DNA from: Oligoflexia bacterium
GTDB lineage: Bacteria; Bdellovibrionota; UBA1018; CAIMNF01
DNA: 14,325 nucleotides
Direction of reading: 5' to 3'
NCBI GenBank assembly: GCA_903842755.1
Contig: CAIMNF010000009.1
Location: 1 to 14,325, forward strand
The notes beneath the pieces are model-generated. The model searched no databases. It was given only the letters and a program-made list of their open reading frames with translations, and had not been told where the DNA came from. The position numbers and the translations under genes are program-made. Positions 5,965-13,871 of the stretch are shown here, in pieces (the first letter of the stretch is position 1; the number at the start of each line of letters is the position of its first letter).

Positions 5965-7346
5965 TTTGCGTTTCCAAAATAGTCGAGCAAGGGGTGAGCG
6001 GCGGTATCGCCCCGCACTCGGCCTTGGCCGTCGATGACGTTCATTCTCCGCAACCACAATTCAAACTCGGGCGCAGGTTTTAATTTCAATACTTCGCGCA
6101 GATATAAAGCATCATGAAACGAAGTACTTTGATAATTCAGCATGATGTCGTCCGCACCGGGCACCCCCATAATATAGGTACAACCTGCAACACCTAAAAG
6201 AGTCAACAGCGTATCCATGTCGTTTTGATCTGCTTCGGCGTGATTCGTATAACACACGTCGCAGCCCATCGGTAAACCTAAAAGTTTGGCGCAAAAGTGA
6301 TCTTCTAATCCTGCTCGAATAATTTGTTTTCCATCGTAAAGGTACTCGGGTCCAATAAATCCCACTACACTGTTGACCAACAAAGGCTTATATTTTTTAG
6401 CCACTGCATAGGCGCGCGCCTCACACGTTTGCGCATCTATTCCTTGATGAGCATCTGCGGAGAGTGCACTGCCCTGTCCCGTTTCAAAATACATGACGTT
6501 TTGGCCCAGGGTCCCGCGCTTCAGACTCAAGGCCATCTCATACGCTTCGTCCAACAAACTCAGGCGAATCCCAAAGCTCTCGTTTGCTTTTTGCGTTCCT
6601 GCAATCGATTGAAAAACTAAATCAATGGGCGCGCCGATTTTCATTAGCTCCAGTTGAGTGGTCACATGCGCCAGGACACACGATTGGGTGGGAATTTCAT
6701 AGCGGAGCCGCAATTCATCGATTAAGTGAAGTAAGCGCGCAACGTTCTGCGGATGATCACTCGCAGGGTTAATACCGATCGTTGCGTCGCCAGCGCCTAA
6801 CAATAGTCCATCTAAAATGCTACTGACAATTCCTTTTGCATCATCCGTCGGATGATTGGGTTGGAGCCGAACCGAGAGAGTTCCTGGCAAACCAATGGTA
6901 TTTCTAAAACGAGTGATCACGGAACATTTCTGAGCCACCGCAATCAGATCTTGGTTGCGCATTATTTTAGAGACCCCTGCGACCATTTCTGGGGTAAGCC
7001 CCTCCTGCACCCGCACCAGTTCTGGCGTGCTCACCTTCGGCAACAGTAACCACTCCCGTAGCTCCCCCACGGTAAACGAGGAAATCAAGGAAAAGGCTTC
7101 CGGCGAATGTTGCGTCGCAATGAGTGCGCTTACTTCGTCAATTTCGGCAGAAACGAGCTCTTCGTTCAAAAAATGCTTTAACGGCACGTCAGCCAAGGCC
7201 CATTGGGCTGCTACGCGTTCTTTTTCGTTTTCGGCAGCAATGCCTGCGAGTTCATCTGCGGACCGCCTTGGGGAAGCTTTGGCCAACAAAGTTTTTAAGT
7301 CTTTAAAGTGATAGGTTTGAGTCCCAAACGTCGCAGAAAAACTCAT
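5961..7346 (-). CDS. eutB: Ethanolamine ammonia-lyase large subunit
   Basis: This 461-residue TIM-barrel subunit holds the active site of ethanolamine ammonia-lyase. Known E. coli catalytic positions are conserved with almost the same numbering: R160 and Q162 in SVRLQPNHPTDD, N193 in IGINPASDHP, E288 in MYFETGQGSALS (E287 in E. coli), F330 in VVGFIGPEY and D363 in GCDVCYTNHAE. Length fits the family (about 453). Its ATG overlaps the permease stop as ATGA, and its TGA overlaps the eutC start the same way, so the three genes are translationally coupled. No eutA reactivase and no microcompartment shell genes lie nearby, so the enzyme would work free in the cytoplasm, as in pseudomonads. Confidence 0.98.
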   Translation of the reverse strand: MSFSATFGTQTYHFKDLKTLLAKASPRRSADELAGIAAENEKERVAAQWALADVPLKHFLNEELVSAEIDEVSALIATQHSPEAFSLISSFTVGELREWLLLPKVSTPELVRVQEGLTPEMVAGVSKIMRNQDLIAVAQKCSVITRFRNTIGLPGTLSVRLQPNHPTDDAKGIVSSILDGLLLGAGDATIGINPASDHPQNVARLLHLIDELRLRYEIPTQSCVLAHVTTQLELMKIGAPIDLVFQSIAGTQKANESFGIRLSLLDEAYEMALSLKRGTLGQNVMYFETGQGSALSADAHQGIDAQTCEARAYAVAKKYKPLLVNSVVGFIGPEYLYDGKQIIRAGLEDHFCAKLLGLPMGCDVCYTNHAEADQNDMDTLLTLLGVAGCTYIMGVPGADDIMLNYQSTSFHDALYLREVLKLKPAPEFELWLRRMNVIDGQGRVRGDTAAHPLLDYFGNAK

Positions 7347-8644
7347 GGAACCATTGTTCTCCGTGATTTAACCCAGTACCCGATGCTCGCCACGCTGCAA
7401 ATTCCCAAAAAAATTAAGGTGAGCATTTGGTTAAAAAAGACAATCGCCGCTGCCGAAAGCAACGAGAGTCCGCCGGCAATCGCCGGAAAAACAGGGTATA
7501 GCGGCGCCTGAAAGGGACGTGGCAAGTGGGGCTCTTTTTTCCGAAGCACCATTAAACTGGCCATCGCAATAAAATACATGCACACTGCACCTAACGCAGA
7601 CAAGGTAATCAACTCCGAGGTTCTCCCTGAAAAAATTGCAATTAACCCAACCAGCGTCGTGAATCCAACGGACCGATCAGGCACGCCATGGCGGTTTAAG
7701 CGAGCAAGACTCGGCGGCAATAGGCCAGCCCGGGCAACCGCAAAAACTTGCCGAGAAGCGCCCAATACAATTCCATTTAACGAAGCGACTAATCCAAATA
7801 GCCCAATGCCCGCAAATGTTTTAACCCAGGGATTCGCTTTTCCCAAAGCCATTTCTACCGCTGCGGGAATAGGATAATCTAAATTACTCAATACCTTCCA
7901 ATCCCCCACTCCTCCTGCGGCCAGCATCACCCCTAACGCTAACAAGACGAGAGTTGCGATACCACTCAAGTAGCCCAAGGGGATCGTGCGATGCGGTTCA
8001 TGAACTTCTTCCGCCGCCATTGCTACGCCTTCGATCGCTAAAAAGAACCAAATTGCGTAAGGAATTGCTGCGAATATACCGAATACGCCTCCGTGAAAGC
8101 CGTCCGCCGCAAAATGAACCCATTGAAAATGGGGCAACACTACCCCGAGAAAAGCAAGGAGTTCGCACACGGCAAGCACGGTCACCACGGTTTCAAAACG
8201 CGCCGACTGATGCACTCCAAAAAGATTCAAAACGCCAAACAAAATCAGCACGATTGCTGCCGCGACCTCGATTGAAATAGCGGGAAAAATCACATGTAGA
8301 TACGATCCTAGGGCGAACGCAATCGCCGGAGGCGCAAACAGAAACTCAATGGTTGTGGTCAATCCACCTAAAAAACCGCCGAACGGGCCAAAGGCCCTTA
8401 GGGCATAAGCATATGGGCCACCTGCCTCTGGGATGGAGGTCGTTAACTCCGTAAAGCTGAAAACCAAAGTAATATAGAGAACGGTCACCAGGAGCGTACT
8501 GACTAAGAAGCCGATAGGACCTGATTCTCGCCACCCGTAGCTCCAGCCAAAATACTCACCCGAGATCACCAAGCCCACTGCAAGGCCCCAGAGATGAACA
8601 GGCCCAAGTGCACGCTTCAGTGTTACTTCATTCGAGTGGCTCAT
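7343..8644 (-). CDS. eat: Ethanolamine permease (APC superfamily, Eat-type)
   Basis: This 433-residue transporter with about 12 membrane segments belongs to the amino acid-polyamine-organocation superfamily. The start region LKRALGPVHLWGLAVG, VISGEYFGWSYGW and then IPEAGGPYAYALRAFGPFGGF closely match the ethanolamine permease family (TC 2.A.3.5) that accompanies eutBC in soil bacteria. It supplies ethanolamine for the downstream lyase. I chose the ATG at 8644; a TTG at 8683 would add 13 residues that are not part of the family consensus. The stop overlaps the eutB start (ATGA). A weak promoter-like pair lies just upstream. Confidence 0.93.
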   Translation of the reverse strand: MSHSNEVTLKRALGPVHLWGLAVGLVISGEYFGWSYGWRESGPIGFLVSTLLVTVLYITLVFSFTELTTSIPEAGGPYAYALRAFGPFGGFLGGLTTTIEFLFAPPAIAFALGSYLHVIFPAISIEVAAAIVLILFGVLNLFGVHQSARFETVVTVLAVCELLAFLGVVLPHFQWVHFAADGFHGGVFGIFAAIPYAIWFFLAIEGVAMAAEEVHEPHRTIPLGYLSGIATLVLLALGVMLAAGGVGDWKVLSNLDYPIPAAVEMALGKANPWVKTFAGIGLFGLVASLNGIVLGASRQVFAVARAGLLPPSLARLNRHGVPDRSVGFTTLVGLIAIFSGRTSELITLSALGAVCMYFIAMASLMVLRKKEPHLPRPFQAPLYPVFPAIAGGLSLLSAAAIVFFNQMLTLIFLGICSVASIGYWVKSRRTMVP

Positions 8645-8689
8645 GATTTTTAGCACTGTAGAGATCACTTTTAGAATCAGCAAGAAATA

Positions 8690-8718
8690 AATAAAGCGAA
8701 CTTATCACCGGAGCTCAA
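8690..8718 (-). promoter_or_regulatory. Weak candidate promoter for the ethanolamine genes
   Basis: Read on the minus strand, TTGAGC (8713-8718) and TTTATT (8690-8695) are separated by 17 bases, each matching the consensus at 4 of 6. The 117-base gap is the only one within the eight-gene run, so a separate promoter here is plausible. No terminator hairpin and no conserved B12-box were seen. Confidence 0.28.
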
Positions 8719-8761
8719 CGTAATTAAAGTTGAATCATTGAACCAAAATGCGTTCCTTTAT

Positions 8762-10129
8762 TCACCTTTCCGAGCGCTTCTCCATCCACTCAAACACCTC
8801 ACGCAAAATTTCCACCACATGGTCCACTGTGCCTTCATCGATGGTCAGAGCTGGCTGCAATCGAAAGCTTGCCGCATAAGACATCGTGAGCAGACCTCGT
8901 TTCAAGCACTCCATAAAGATCATCTGGCACGCCGCTTTGCTGAGCGGTTCTTTCGTTTTTTTATCTTTGACCATCTCGATGGCTAAAAACAACCCTTCGC
9001 CGCGCACCTGACCAATGAAGGAAAACTTTTCCTCGAAGGGCTTTAGCTTTTTCAAAAAGTACTCGCCCACGCGCTTGGAGTTTTCCACTAACTGTTCGTC
9101 GCGAATAATTTCTAGGGCCGCACTTGCAGCCGCAGCAGCTAATGGATTCCCCCCGTAACTGGAGGACGAACCGGACGGATTTCCCCAAGGTTTTGCAGCG
9201 ACGATCTCGTCACGCGACAATAGCGCCGCGATCGGATATCCCCCGCCAAATTGTTTTCCTAATGTGACAATATCGGGGACCACACCCGAATGATCGCTGC
9301 CCCACATTTTTCCTGTCCGGCCAAAGCCGGTAATCATCTCGTCGACGATCAACAGCGCACCTAGTTTTTTTGCCATTTCCTTTACAGCGGGTAAAAATTC
9401 GCGGGGGGGAATTACATTGCCCGCTGTTCCTTGCATGGGTTCCACCACCACTGCGGCCACTTTTCCTGCACAGCTCATTTTAGCCTGCTTGGTGGCAAGT
9501 TCAACACACGCCATCCCGCATTTCGGGTATTCCAAATTGAGCGGACAGCGGTAACAATTTGCATAAGGCACCAAATGACTGCCCGTCACCATCGGGCCGA
9601 TTTGATCCTTAAAATCGGAACCCATCAACGAAAGTACCCCCATGGTTTTTCCGTGAAACCCGCCCCAAAAGCTTACAAATTCGTGTTTTCCGGTGTGGCA
9701 CTTTGCTAAGCGCAGTGCGCTTTCAACGGCTTCTGCACCGCCGGAGTAAAGCTGCGCACGATTAAGTCCTGGCGCCGGCGGGTGTTCTGCAATTTTTTCG
9801 AGCAACTCTACGCGAGCAGCACTGGTAAAACTTCCAACCGAGGCATGCTTCACTTGCTCCTGGATTGCCGAAACCCAACGGGGGTGAGAATGGCCTAAGC
9901 CATTGACTCCGATTCCGCCAATCACATCTAAAAAGGTGTTGCCATCCACATCCGTCACCGTACTACCCTCGGCGTGATCGACGGTAATCCCCGCCATTAG
10001 CGCGAAGCCTTGTAGACCTGGCGCAAGCAACTTTTCTTCCCGCTCGCGAAAGGCTTTGCTCTTTGGTCCTGGAACCTGAGTTTTTAAATGCGCTTTTTGA
10101 TTCTTGGGCTGGGTAGGATTGATCGTCAT
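8762..10129 (-). CDS. Class III PLP-dependent aminotransferase
   Basis: This 455-residue fold-type I enzyme belongs to the 4-aminobutyrate/acetylornithine class. The PLP-binding Asp is D263 in VDEMITGFGRTG and the Schiff-base Lys is K292 in TLGKQFGGGYP. SGGAEAVESALRLAK (129-143) binds the cofactor phosphate, and FWGGFHGKTMG is the aromatic stacking loop. A Cys cluster C192, C195, C204 and C208 (CYRC and CGMAC) sits between them; this occurs in a subset of family members and may be structural. The first ATGA overlaps the GtrA-like gene stop, tying it to the inositol-lipid operon, while the ethanolamine genes follow 117 bases later. The substrate is unknown: a ketone on a sugar or cyclitol, an omega-amino acid, or an amine linked to ethanolamine use are all open. 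Confidence 0.93.
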   Translation of the reverse strand: MTINPTQPKNQKAHLKTQVPGPKSKAFREREEKLLAPGLQGFALMAGITVDHAEGSTVTDVDGNTFLDVIGGIGVNGLGHSHPRWVSAIQEQVKHASVGSFTSAARVELLEKIAEHPPAPGLNRAQLYSGGAEAVESALRLAKCHTGKHEFVSFWGGFHGKTMGVLSLMGSDFKDQIGPMVTGSHLVPYANCYRCPLNLEYPKCGMACVELATKQAKMSCAGKVAAVVVEPMQGTAGNVIPPREFLPAVKEMAKKLGALLIVDEMITGFGRTGKMWGSDHSGVVPDIVTLGKQFGGGYPIAALLSRDEIVAAKPWGNPSGSSSSYGGNPLAAAAASAALEIIRDEQLVENSKRVGEYFLKKLKPFEEKFSFIGQVRGEGLFLAIEMVKDKKTKEPLSKAACQMIFMECLKRGLLTMSYAASFRLQPALTIDEGTVDHVVEILREVFEWMEKRSER

Positions 10130-10521
10130 ACGTGGACTTTCCCTTTCGAATATACAAAATACCGGTGGAGCGGATAATTATAAAACACTCCCACCGCAAC
10201 TGCAGTTAGAATTTTAGAAACTAAATAAAATAATCCAAACCATTCGGTCAGCAGGTAAACGCCCGCCATATTGAGCAATAAACTGCCCACACTTACGCCA
10301 GCATACTTTACCATTTGATGAGATAAACGTCCCTCGGCGGCCTGAAACGACCAATGCCGATTTAAAAAAAAATTGGTCATCGCACCCGCAGCAGCGCCAA
10401 TGCCTACTCCGATCGGATAGAATCCCTTCAGTACTTCAACCCAAACCGTTAAACTTCCAAAATCAATTGCGGTCGCCGCTAAGGCCGAAATTTGTGCTTT
10501 TGAAAAAGTTCCGCGATTCAT
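10126..10521 (-). CDS. GtrA-like four-helix membrane protein
   Basis: The 131-residue protein has four membrane segments (about 9-29, 37-54, 69-94 and 97-122) and the two signature blocks of the GtrA family: NFFLNRHWSF (50-59) after helix 2 and NYPLHRYFVY (114-123) at the end. GtrA-type proteins are thought to move lipid-linked sugars across the inner membrane or to help the neighbouring transferases. Placed between a phosphatidyltransferase and an aminotransferase by ATGA overlaps on both sides, it may handle translocation of the inositol-type lipid or a lipid-linked sugar for it. The direction and substrate are inferred. Confidence 0.88.
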   Translation of the reverse strand: MNRGTFSKAQISALAATAIDFGSLTVWVEVLKGFYPIGVGIGAAAGAMTNFFLNRHWSFQAAEGRLSHQMVKYAGVSVGSLLLNMAGVYLLTEWFGLFYLVSKILTAVAVGVFYNYPLHRYFVYSKGKVHV

Positions 10522-11339
10522 TGTCTATTTTTTTTAAGCGCGTCTTCTTTTTGTTTTACCGCTTGCGCGATCGCAATCAACCGTTGAACTGCAGAAATAT
10601 TCGAAAAGAGCGCCACCATCGACAACGCAAAAATCATCGGGTAGCCCAGGCTAACCGGATAGGCGCCATAGGTTTCGATCGTTTGAATTGAAATAGGGGC
10701 CAAAATCGCGCCCAACGTTAAGTACAATGCACGTTCGGTCCGGCGCATATTTCCCCGCGGTGGAGTCACTTGCAATGCCTCTGCTTTTGCGGTGGAGTAA
10801 CTCACCATAAAACTTCCCAGCAGCGCAAACAAGCAAATGACCATTAAGCTTGGAATTTCGCGGTAGTAAAAAATTAATCCCGCAAGAAAGAAAAATTCCA
10901 CATAGCGATCCACAGACGCATCGACCACTTCGCCTGAATCCGAAGCTAAACCTGTTTTTCGCGCGACCATGCCATCCACCGCATCCAAGAGCGAACAAAT
11001 GGCCGCAAGAAATCCTGCCGTTCCAAAATGGCCGAAGCACAACGCTACCGCAGAAAGCGCGCCAAAAATAAGCGCGATCCACGAAATCGAATTTGGGCTT
11101 AACCCCAAAAAAATGCATAGATCGCCTAAGGGTTGGAGACCCCAATAGGTCATATTCATCATGCCTTTGTTCATGAGCGAGCTTGAGCCCTGCTTTTCGA
11201 CCCGATCAAATTCCACTTTCCCTTTTTTGCTGGTCCGTACGCCATAAACCGCGACCAGAAGTGCTGCACTTCCAAGCATCATCAATGTCAGCGACAGATC
11301 AACATTCCAAGTCATTTGACTAAGAAAAGGGTAAGGCAT
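10518..11339 (-). CDS. CDP-alcohol phosphatidyltransferase, probable phosphatidylinositol-phosphate synthase type
   Basis: The 273-residue integral membrane enzyme has the complete CDP-alcohol phosphotransferase motif D-G-x2-A-R-x8-G-x3-D-x3-D, from DGMVAR to the last Asp (about residues 122-144). Such enzymes replace CMP on CDP-diacylglycerol with an alcohol. Encoded directly after inositol-3-phosphate synthase, the likely acceptor is inositol phosphate, giving phosphatidylinositol phosphate. An Arg-rich RGNMRRTER block (about 195-203) is placed where inositol phosphate is held in related enzymes. I chose the ATG at 11339, one base after the upstream stop and about 8 bases after GGGGA; an ATG at 11357 would add six residues inside the preceding gene. 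Phosphatidylglycerol phosphate or another product is possible. Confidence 0.85.
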   Translation of the reverse strand: MPYPFLSQMTWNVDLSLTLMMLGSAALLVAVYGVRTSKKGKVEFDRVEKQGSSSLMNKGMMNMTYWGLQPLGDLCIFLGLSPNSISWIALIFGALSAVALCFGHFGTAGFLAAICSLLDAVDGMVARKTGLASDSGEVVDASVDRYVEFFFLAGLIFYYREIPSLMVICLFALLGSFMVSYSTAKAEALQVTPPRGNMRRTERALYLTLGAILAPISIQTIETYGAYPVSLGYPMIFALSMVALFSNISAVQRLIAIAQAVKQKEDALKKNRQ

Positions 11340-11340
11340 T

Positions 11341-12678
11341 TCATGCTTCCCCTTCATTTACTCCGTAGTAAGTCAACCCCAAGTGATTGATCAGCTCTTC
11401 GTTGGTAAAGAACCGCAGGGTGTTTTCTAATTTTAAAAGCTGAACTGATAGATCGTGTTCTGGTTTTAGGCCAGCTTTCGTTATGGGCATTTTGAAATAG
11501 AACGATAACCATTCCTGAATGCCGGACATTCCTGCGCGACCGGCCAAGTCCATAAACAAGGCCAAATCCAGCACAATCGGTGCCGCAAGGATCGAATCCC
11601 GGCAAAGGAAGTTCACTTTAATTTGCATGGGGTAGCCTAACCAGCCAAAGATGTCGATGTTATCCCAACCTTCTTTGTTATCTCCGCGCGGCGGATAATA
11701 ATTAATCCGAACCACGTGGCTAATGTTGCTGTAAAGTTCAGGGTAAAGATTTGCATCAAAAATATCGCTTAGAACGCCCGATTTAGTCACTTCTTTAGAT
11801 TTAAACGATCCTGGATCATCCAACACTTCGCCATCGCGATTTCCAAGAATGTTTGTGCTGTACCAACCGGCAACCCCTAACTGGCGGTTCCTTAAGCCTG
11901 GTGCAATGACCGTCTTTAAGAAAGTTTGTCCTGTTTTAAAGTCTGAACCGCAGATGGGGGTTTTCATTTCTGCAGCTAGCTCTTGTATGCAAGGCATTTC
12001 TACCGATACATTGGGCGAACCGTTTGCATACGGAACCCGCTCTTTCAGCGCGGCATAGGTATAAATTTGGGAAGGACTGATCGAGGCATCGTTGTTTCTT
12101 AAGCCTTCTTCAAACTTTTTAAGTGAAGAATGCACTTCGCTTGGCGGCGTGTACACTTCGGTGGATGCGCACCACACCATTACGGCGCGATCGCAGCCAT
12201 TGTCTTTCATAAAAGTTTTAATGTCTTGGCGAAGTTGGTCCGCCAAGTCCATTTTGGTTTTGCCTTTTTTTACATGCGGGCCATCTAAGCGCTTCACGTA
12301 GTCACGATCAAACACGGCGGCCATGGGTTTAATTTTGCTGAGGGGTTCTTTTAATTGTTCTAAAAGATCCTTCTCTAAAACTTTTGCGTGCGAAGCAGCT
12401 TCGTAAGCGTTCTCGGGGAAAATATCCCAGCCGCCAAAGACCACTTGTTCAAGACCAGCCAACGGCACTAAATCTTTTACAAGCTTAGTGCGGTTTTCCG
12501 TTCGCTTACCCAAGCGAATTTTTCCCAATTGGGTATACGATCCCACCGGAAGTGCGATGCCTTTTTTTACGGCTTCTACCCCCGCGAAAAGTGTCGTGGC
12601 CACTGCACCCATTCCTGGAGTGAGAATGGCCAGCTTGCCTTTTGGAGCCTGAATATTGATTTTTGGAGCTGTAGTCAT
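11341..12678 (-). CDS. ino1: myo-Inositol-3-phosphate synthase
   Basis: The 445-residue NAD-dependent enzyme converts glucose 6-phosphate to inositol 3-phosphate, the first step of inositol making. It has the N-terminal Rossmann start KLAILTPGMGAVATT (15-29), GSDFKTGQT (244-252), STNILGNRDG (274-283) and SFKSKEVTKSGV (291-302) with the conserved Lys residues of the active site. The form resembles the bacterial and Bacteroidetes-type enzymes used for inositol lipids. GGAAGG is placed about 8 bases before the ATG, and the start overlaps the upstream oxidoreductase stop (ATGA). The end is one base from the phosphatidyltransferase start. Confidence 0.95.
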   Translation of the reverse strand: MTTAPKINIQAPKGKLAILTPGMGAVATTLFAGVEAVKKGIALPVGSYTQLGKIRLGKRTENRTKLVKDLVPLAGLEQVVFGGWDIFPENAYEAASHAKVLEKDLLEQLKEPLSKIKPMAAVFDRDYVKRLDGPHVKKGKTKMDLADQLRQDIKTFMKDNGCDRAVMVWCASTEVYTPPSEVHSSLKKFEEGLRNNDASISPSQIYTYAALKERVPYANGSPNVSVEMPCIQELAAEMKTPICGSDFKTGQTFLKTVIAPGLRNRQLGVAGWYSTNILGNRDGEVLDDPGSFKSKEVTKSGVLSDIFDANLYPELYSNISHVVRINYYPPRGDNKEGWDNIDIFGWLGYPMQIKVNFLCRDSILAAPIVLDLALFMDLAGRAGMSGIQEWLSFYFKMPITKAGLKPEHDLSVQLLKLENTLRFFTNEELINHLGLTYYGVNEGEA

Positions 12679-13769
12679 GTTTTTTTCCTTCCGTTTAACT
12701 TCATTTCTAATGAATTTTGTTTTGCTGAATCATAAGCCCGCGTAATAATTTCAATGCAGCGATACGCTTCCAGGGCTTCTTTTCCTACATAGTCTTTCGT
12801 TGCAATCGCTTCTTTAAATTGGTCAAAGAGCGCATTAAACCAAGTCACGTGGCTTGCATCCATCCAATCCGATGAAATCGTTTTCTTTTCGACATTCCAT
12901 CGCACAGCGCCCTGGGCGACATCATCCCCCGCTGTTTTTTCTTGGGTTGCGATTTGCATGTCGTCGTCGTCTACGGTAATCGCGCCTGTTTCGCCTTGGA
13001 TGGTGTAAAGCACTTTTCGCACACCCGCCGTCCACGTCAGGTGGCAATGCGCAAGCCCATGCGGAAACGTGAGCACCGCGCTAAAATTATCTTCGGTATC
13101 ATACTTTGTCGGCTCAAGATTGCTCATTTTCGCGGTAATTGCTGTTGGATATTCCTTTAACCAGTCAAAGGTTAAATAAAAGGAATGGCTACCATGGTCC
13201 ATCGCAATTCCGCCGCCGCTCCACTGGTGGTGTCTCCGCCAATGGGTATTCCACTCGGTCACCCCTTTTGCATGCGTGTTCCGAAACGTGTTCAACGTGA
13301 CCGATCGTACCGCGCCAATTTTTCCGCTTTGAATGACTTCGCGGATTGCCTTGACCACGGGCGCGTGCTTGTAATTGTGGGCCGGAAACAAAACGCACTG
13401 GGCGCGTTCAGCGTGGTCGAGCAAAGCGGTTGCCTCTTGAAGAGTGGTCGTTAACGGTTTTTCACACAGTACATTTAACCCTTCATCGAATGCGGCATGG
13501 GCAATTTTTGCGTGATCGCACGGCGGGGTCGCAATATCCACAAAGTCTAAATTTTTTGCTTCGGCCTTTAACAGCGAAGTATAGTCCGAATAAATTCGCG
13601 CTTCGGGCAGAGCTTTGGCCGCTAAGGCACGACGGGCTTCGCAAATATCGGCTACCGCAACAATCCGAACATCGCCCTGCGAACGTTTCAGATACGCAGG
13701 AATGTGCCCCTTGCCCGAGATGAACCCATAGCCGATGACGGCTCCATTTAAAGTTTGCGAATTTGACAT
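12675..13769 (-). CDS. Gfo/Idh/MocA-family NAD(P)-dependent oxidoreductase
   Basis: This 364-residue cytoplasmic enzyme has an N-terminal Rossmann fold (GAVIGYGFISGKGH, 9-22), the family motif CEKPLT (102-107, catalytic Lys104) and MDHGSH (190-195) in place of the usual D-x-G-x-H active-site block. Family members oxidise or reduce a hydroxyl group of a sugar or cyclitol; inositol 2-dehydrogenases belong here. It is the first gene of the five-gene chain and overlaps the inositol phosphate synthase start by ATGA. This suggests it acts on a related sugar or inositol compound, but the substrate is not shown by the sequence. An AAGG lies about 8 bases before the ATG. Confidence 0.92.
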   Translation of the reverse strand: MSNSQTLNGAVIGYGFISGKGHIPAYLKRSQGDVRIVAVADICEARRALAAKALPEARIYSDYTSLLKAEAKNLDFVDIATPPCDHAKIAHAAFDEGLNVLCEKPLTTTLQEATALLDHAERAQCVLFPAHNYKHAPVVKAIREVIQSGKIGAVRSVTLNTFRNTHAKGVTEWNTHWRRHHQWSGGGIAMDHGSHSFYLTFDWLKEYPTAITAKMSNLEPTKYDTEDNFSAVLTFPHGLAHCHLTWTAGVRKVLYTIQGETGAITVDDDDMQIATQEKTAGDDVAQGAVRWNVEKKTISSDWMDASHVTWFNALFDQFKEAIATKDYVGKEALEAYRCIEIITRAYDSAKQNSLEMKLNGRKKT

Positions 13770-13787
13770 AAAACTGACCTTAACCCT

Positions 13788-13815
13788 ATTATAATTTACT
13801 CAAAAGATCAACCAA
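13788..13815 (-). promoter_or_regulatory. Probable promoter of the inositol-lipid operon
   Basis: On the minus strand TTGGTT (13810-13815) and a perfect TATAAT (13788-13793) are separated by 16 bases. Transcription would begin around 13780, just before the AAGG ribosome site and the ATG at 13769, giving a very short leader. No riboswitch-like structure fits in the 102-base gap. Confidence 0.55.
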
Positions 13816-13871
13816 AGGATCGTATAAATTTTCCCACTCATTTGATTAAAGTCGTTCTAATAGGTGCTCAA

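Noticed and set aside
5965..6057. Longer N-terminus for EutC (31 extra residues from an upstream start)
   Set aside because: The extra codons lie inside eutB in another frame and look like translated coding shadow (Arg-rich); the ATGA overlap at 5964 and the family consensus give the better start.
6324..7311. Several + strand frames inside eutB
   Set aside because: They are shadows of the highly conserved eutB frame; the sequences are low-quality, with no family features.
5206..8644. Ethanolamine bacterial microcompartment locus
   Set aside because: No shell proteins, EutA, EutE, EutG or EutD-like genes are present; only the permease and the two lyase subunits occur.
8645..8683. TTG start adding 13 residues to the ethanolamine permease
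   Set aside because: The family consensus begins close to the ATG at 8644 and no ribosome site supports the TTG.
8645..8761. B12 riboswitch or terminator before the ethanolamine permease
   Set aside because: The gap is too short for a full cobalamin riboswitch, has no B12-box, and the only hairpin seen (TCAAC/GTTGA around 8715-8733) has a 5-base stem and large loop with no T-run.
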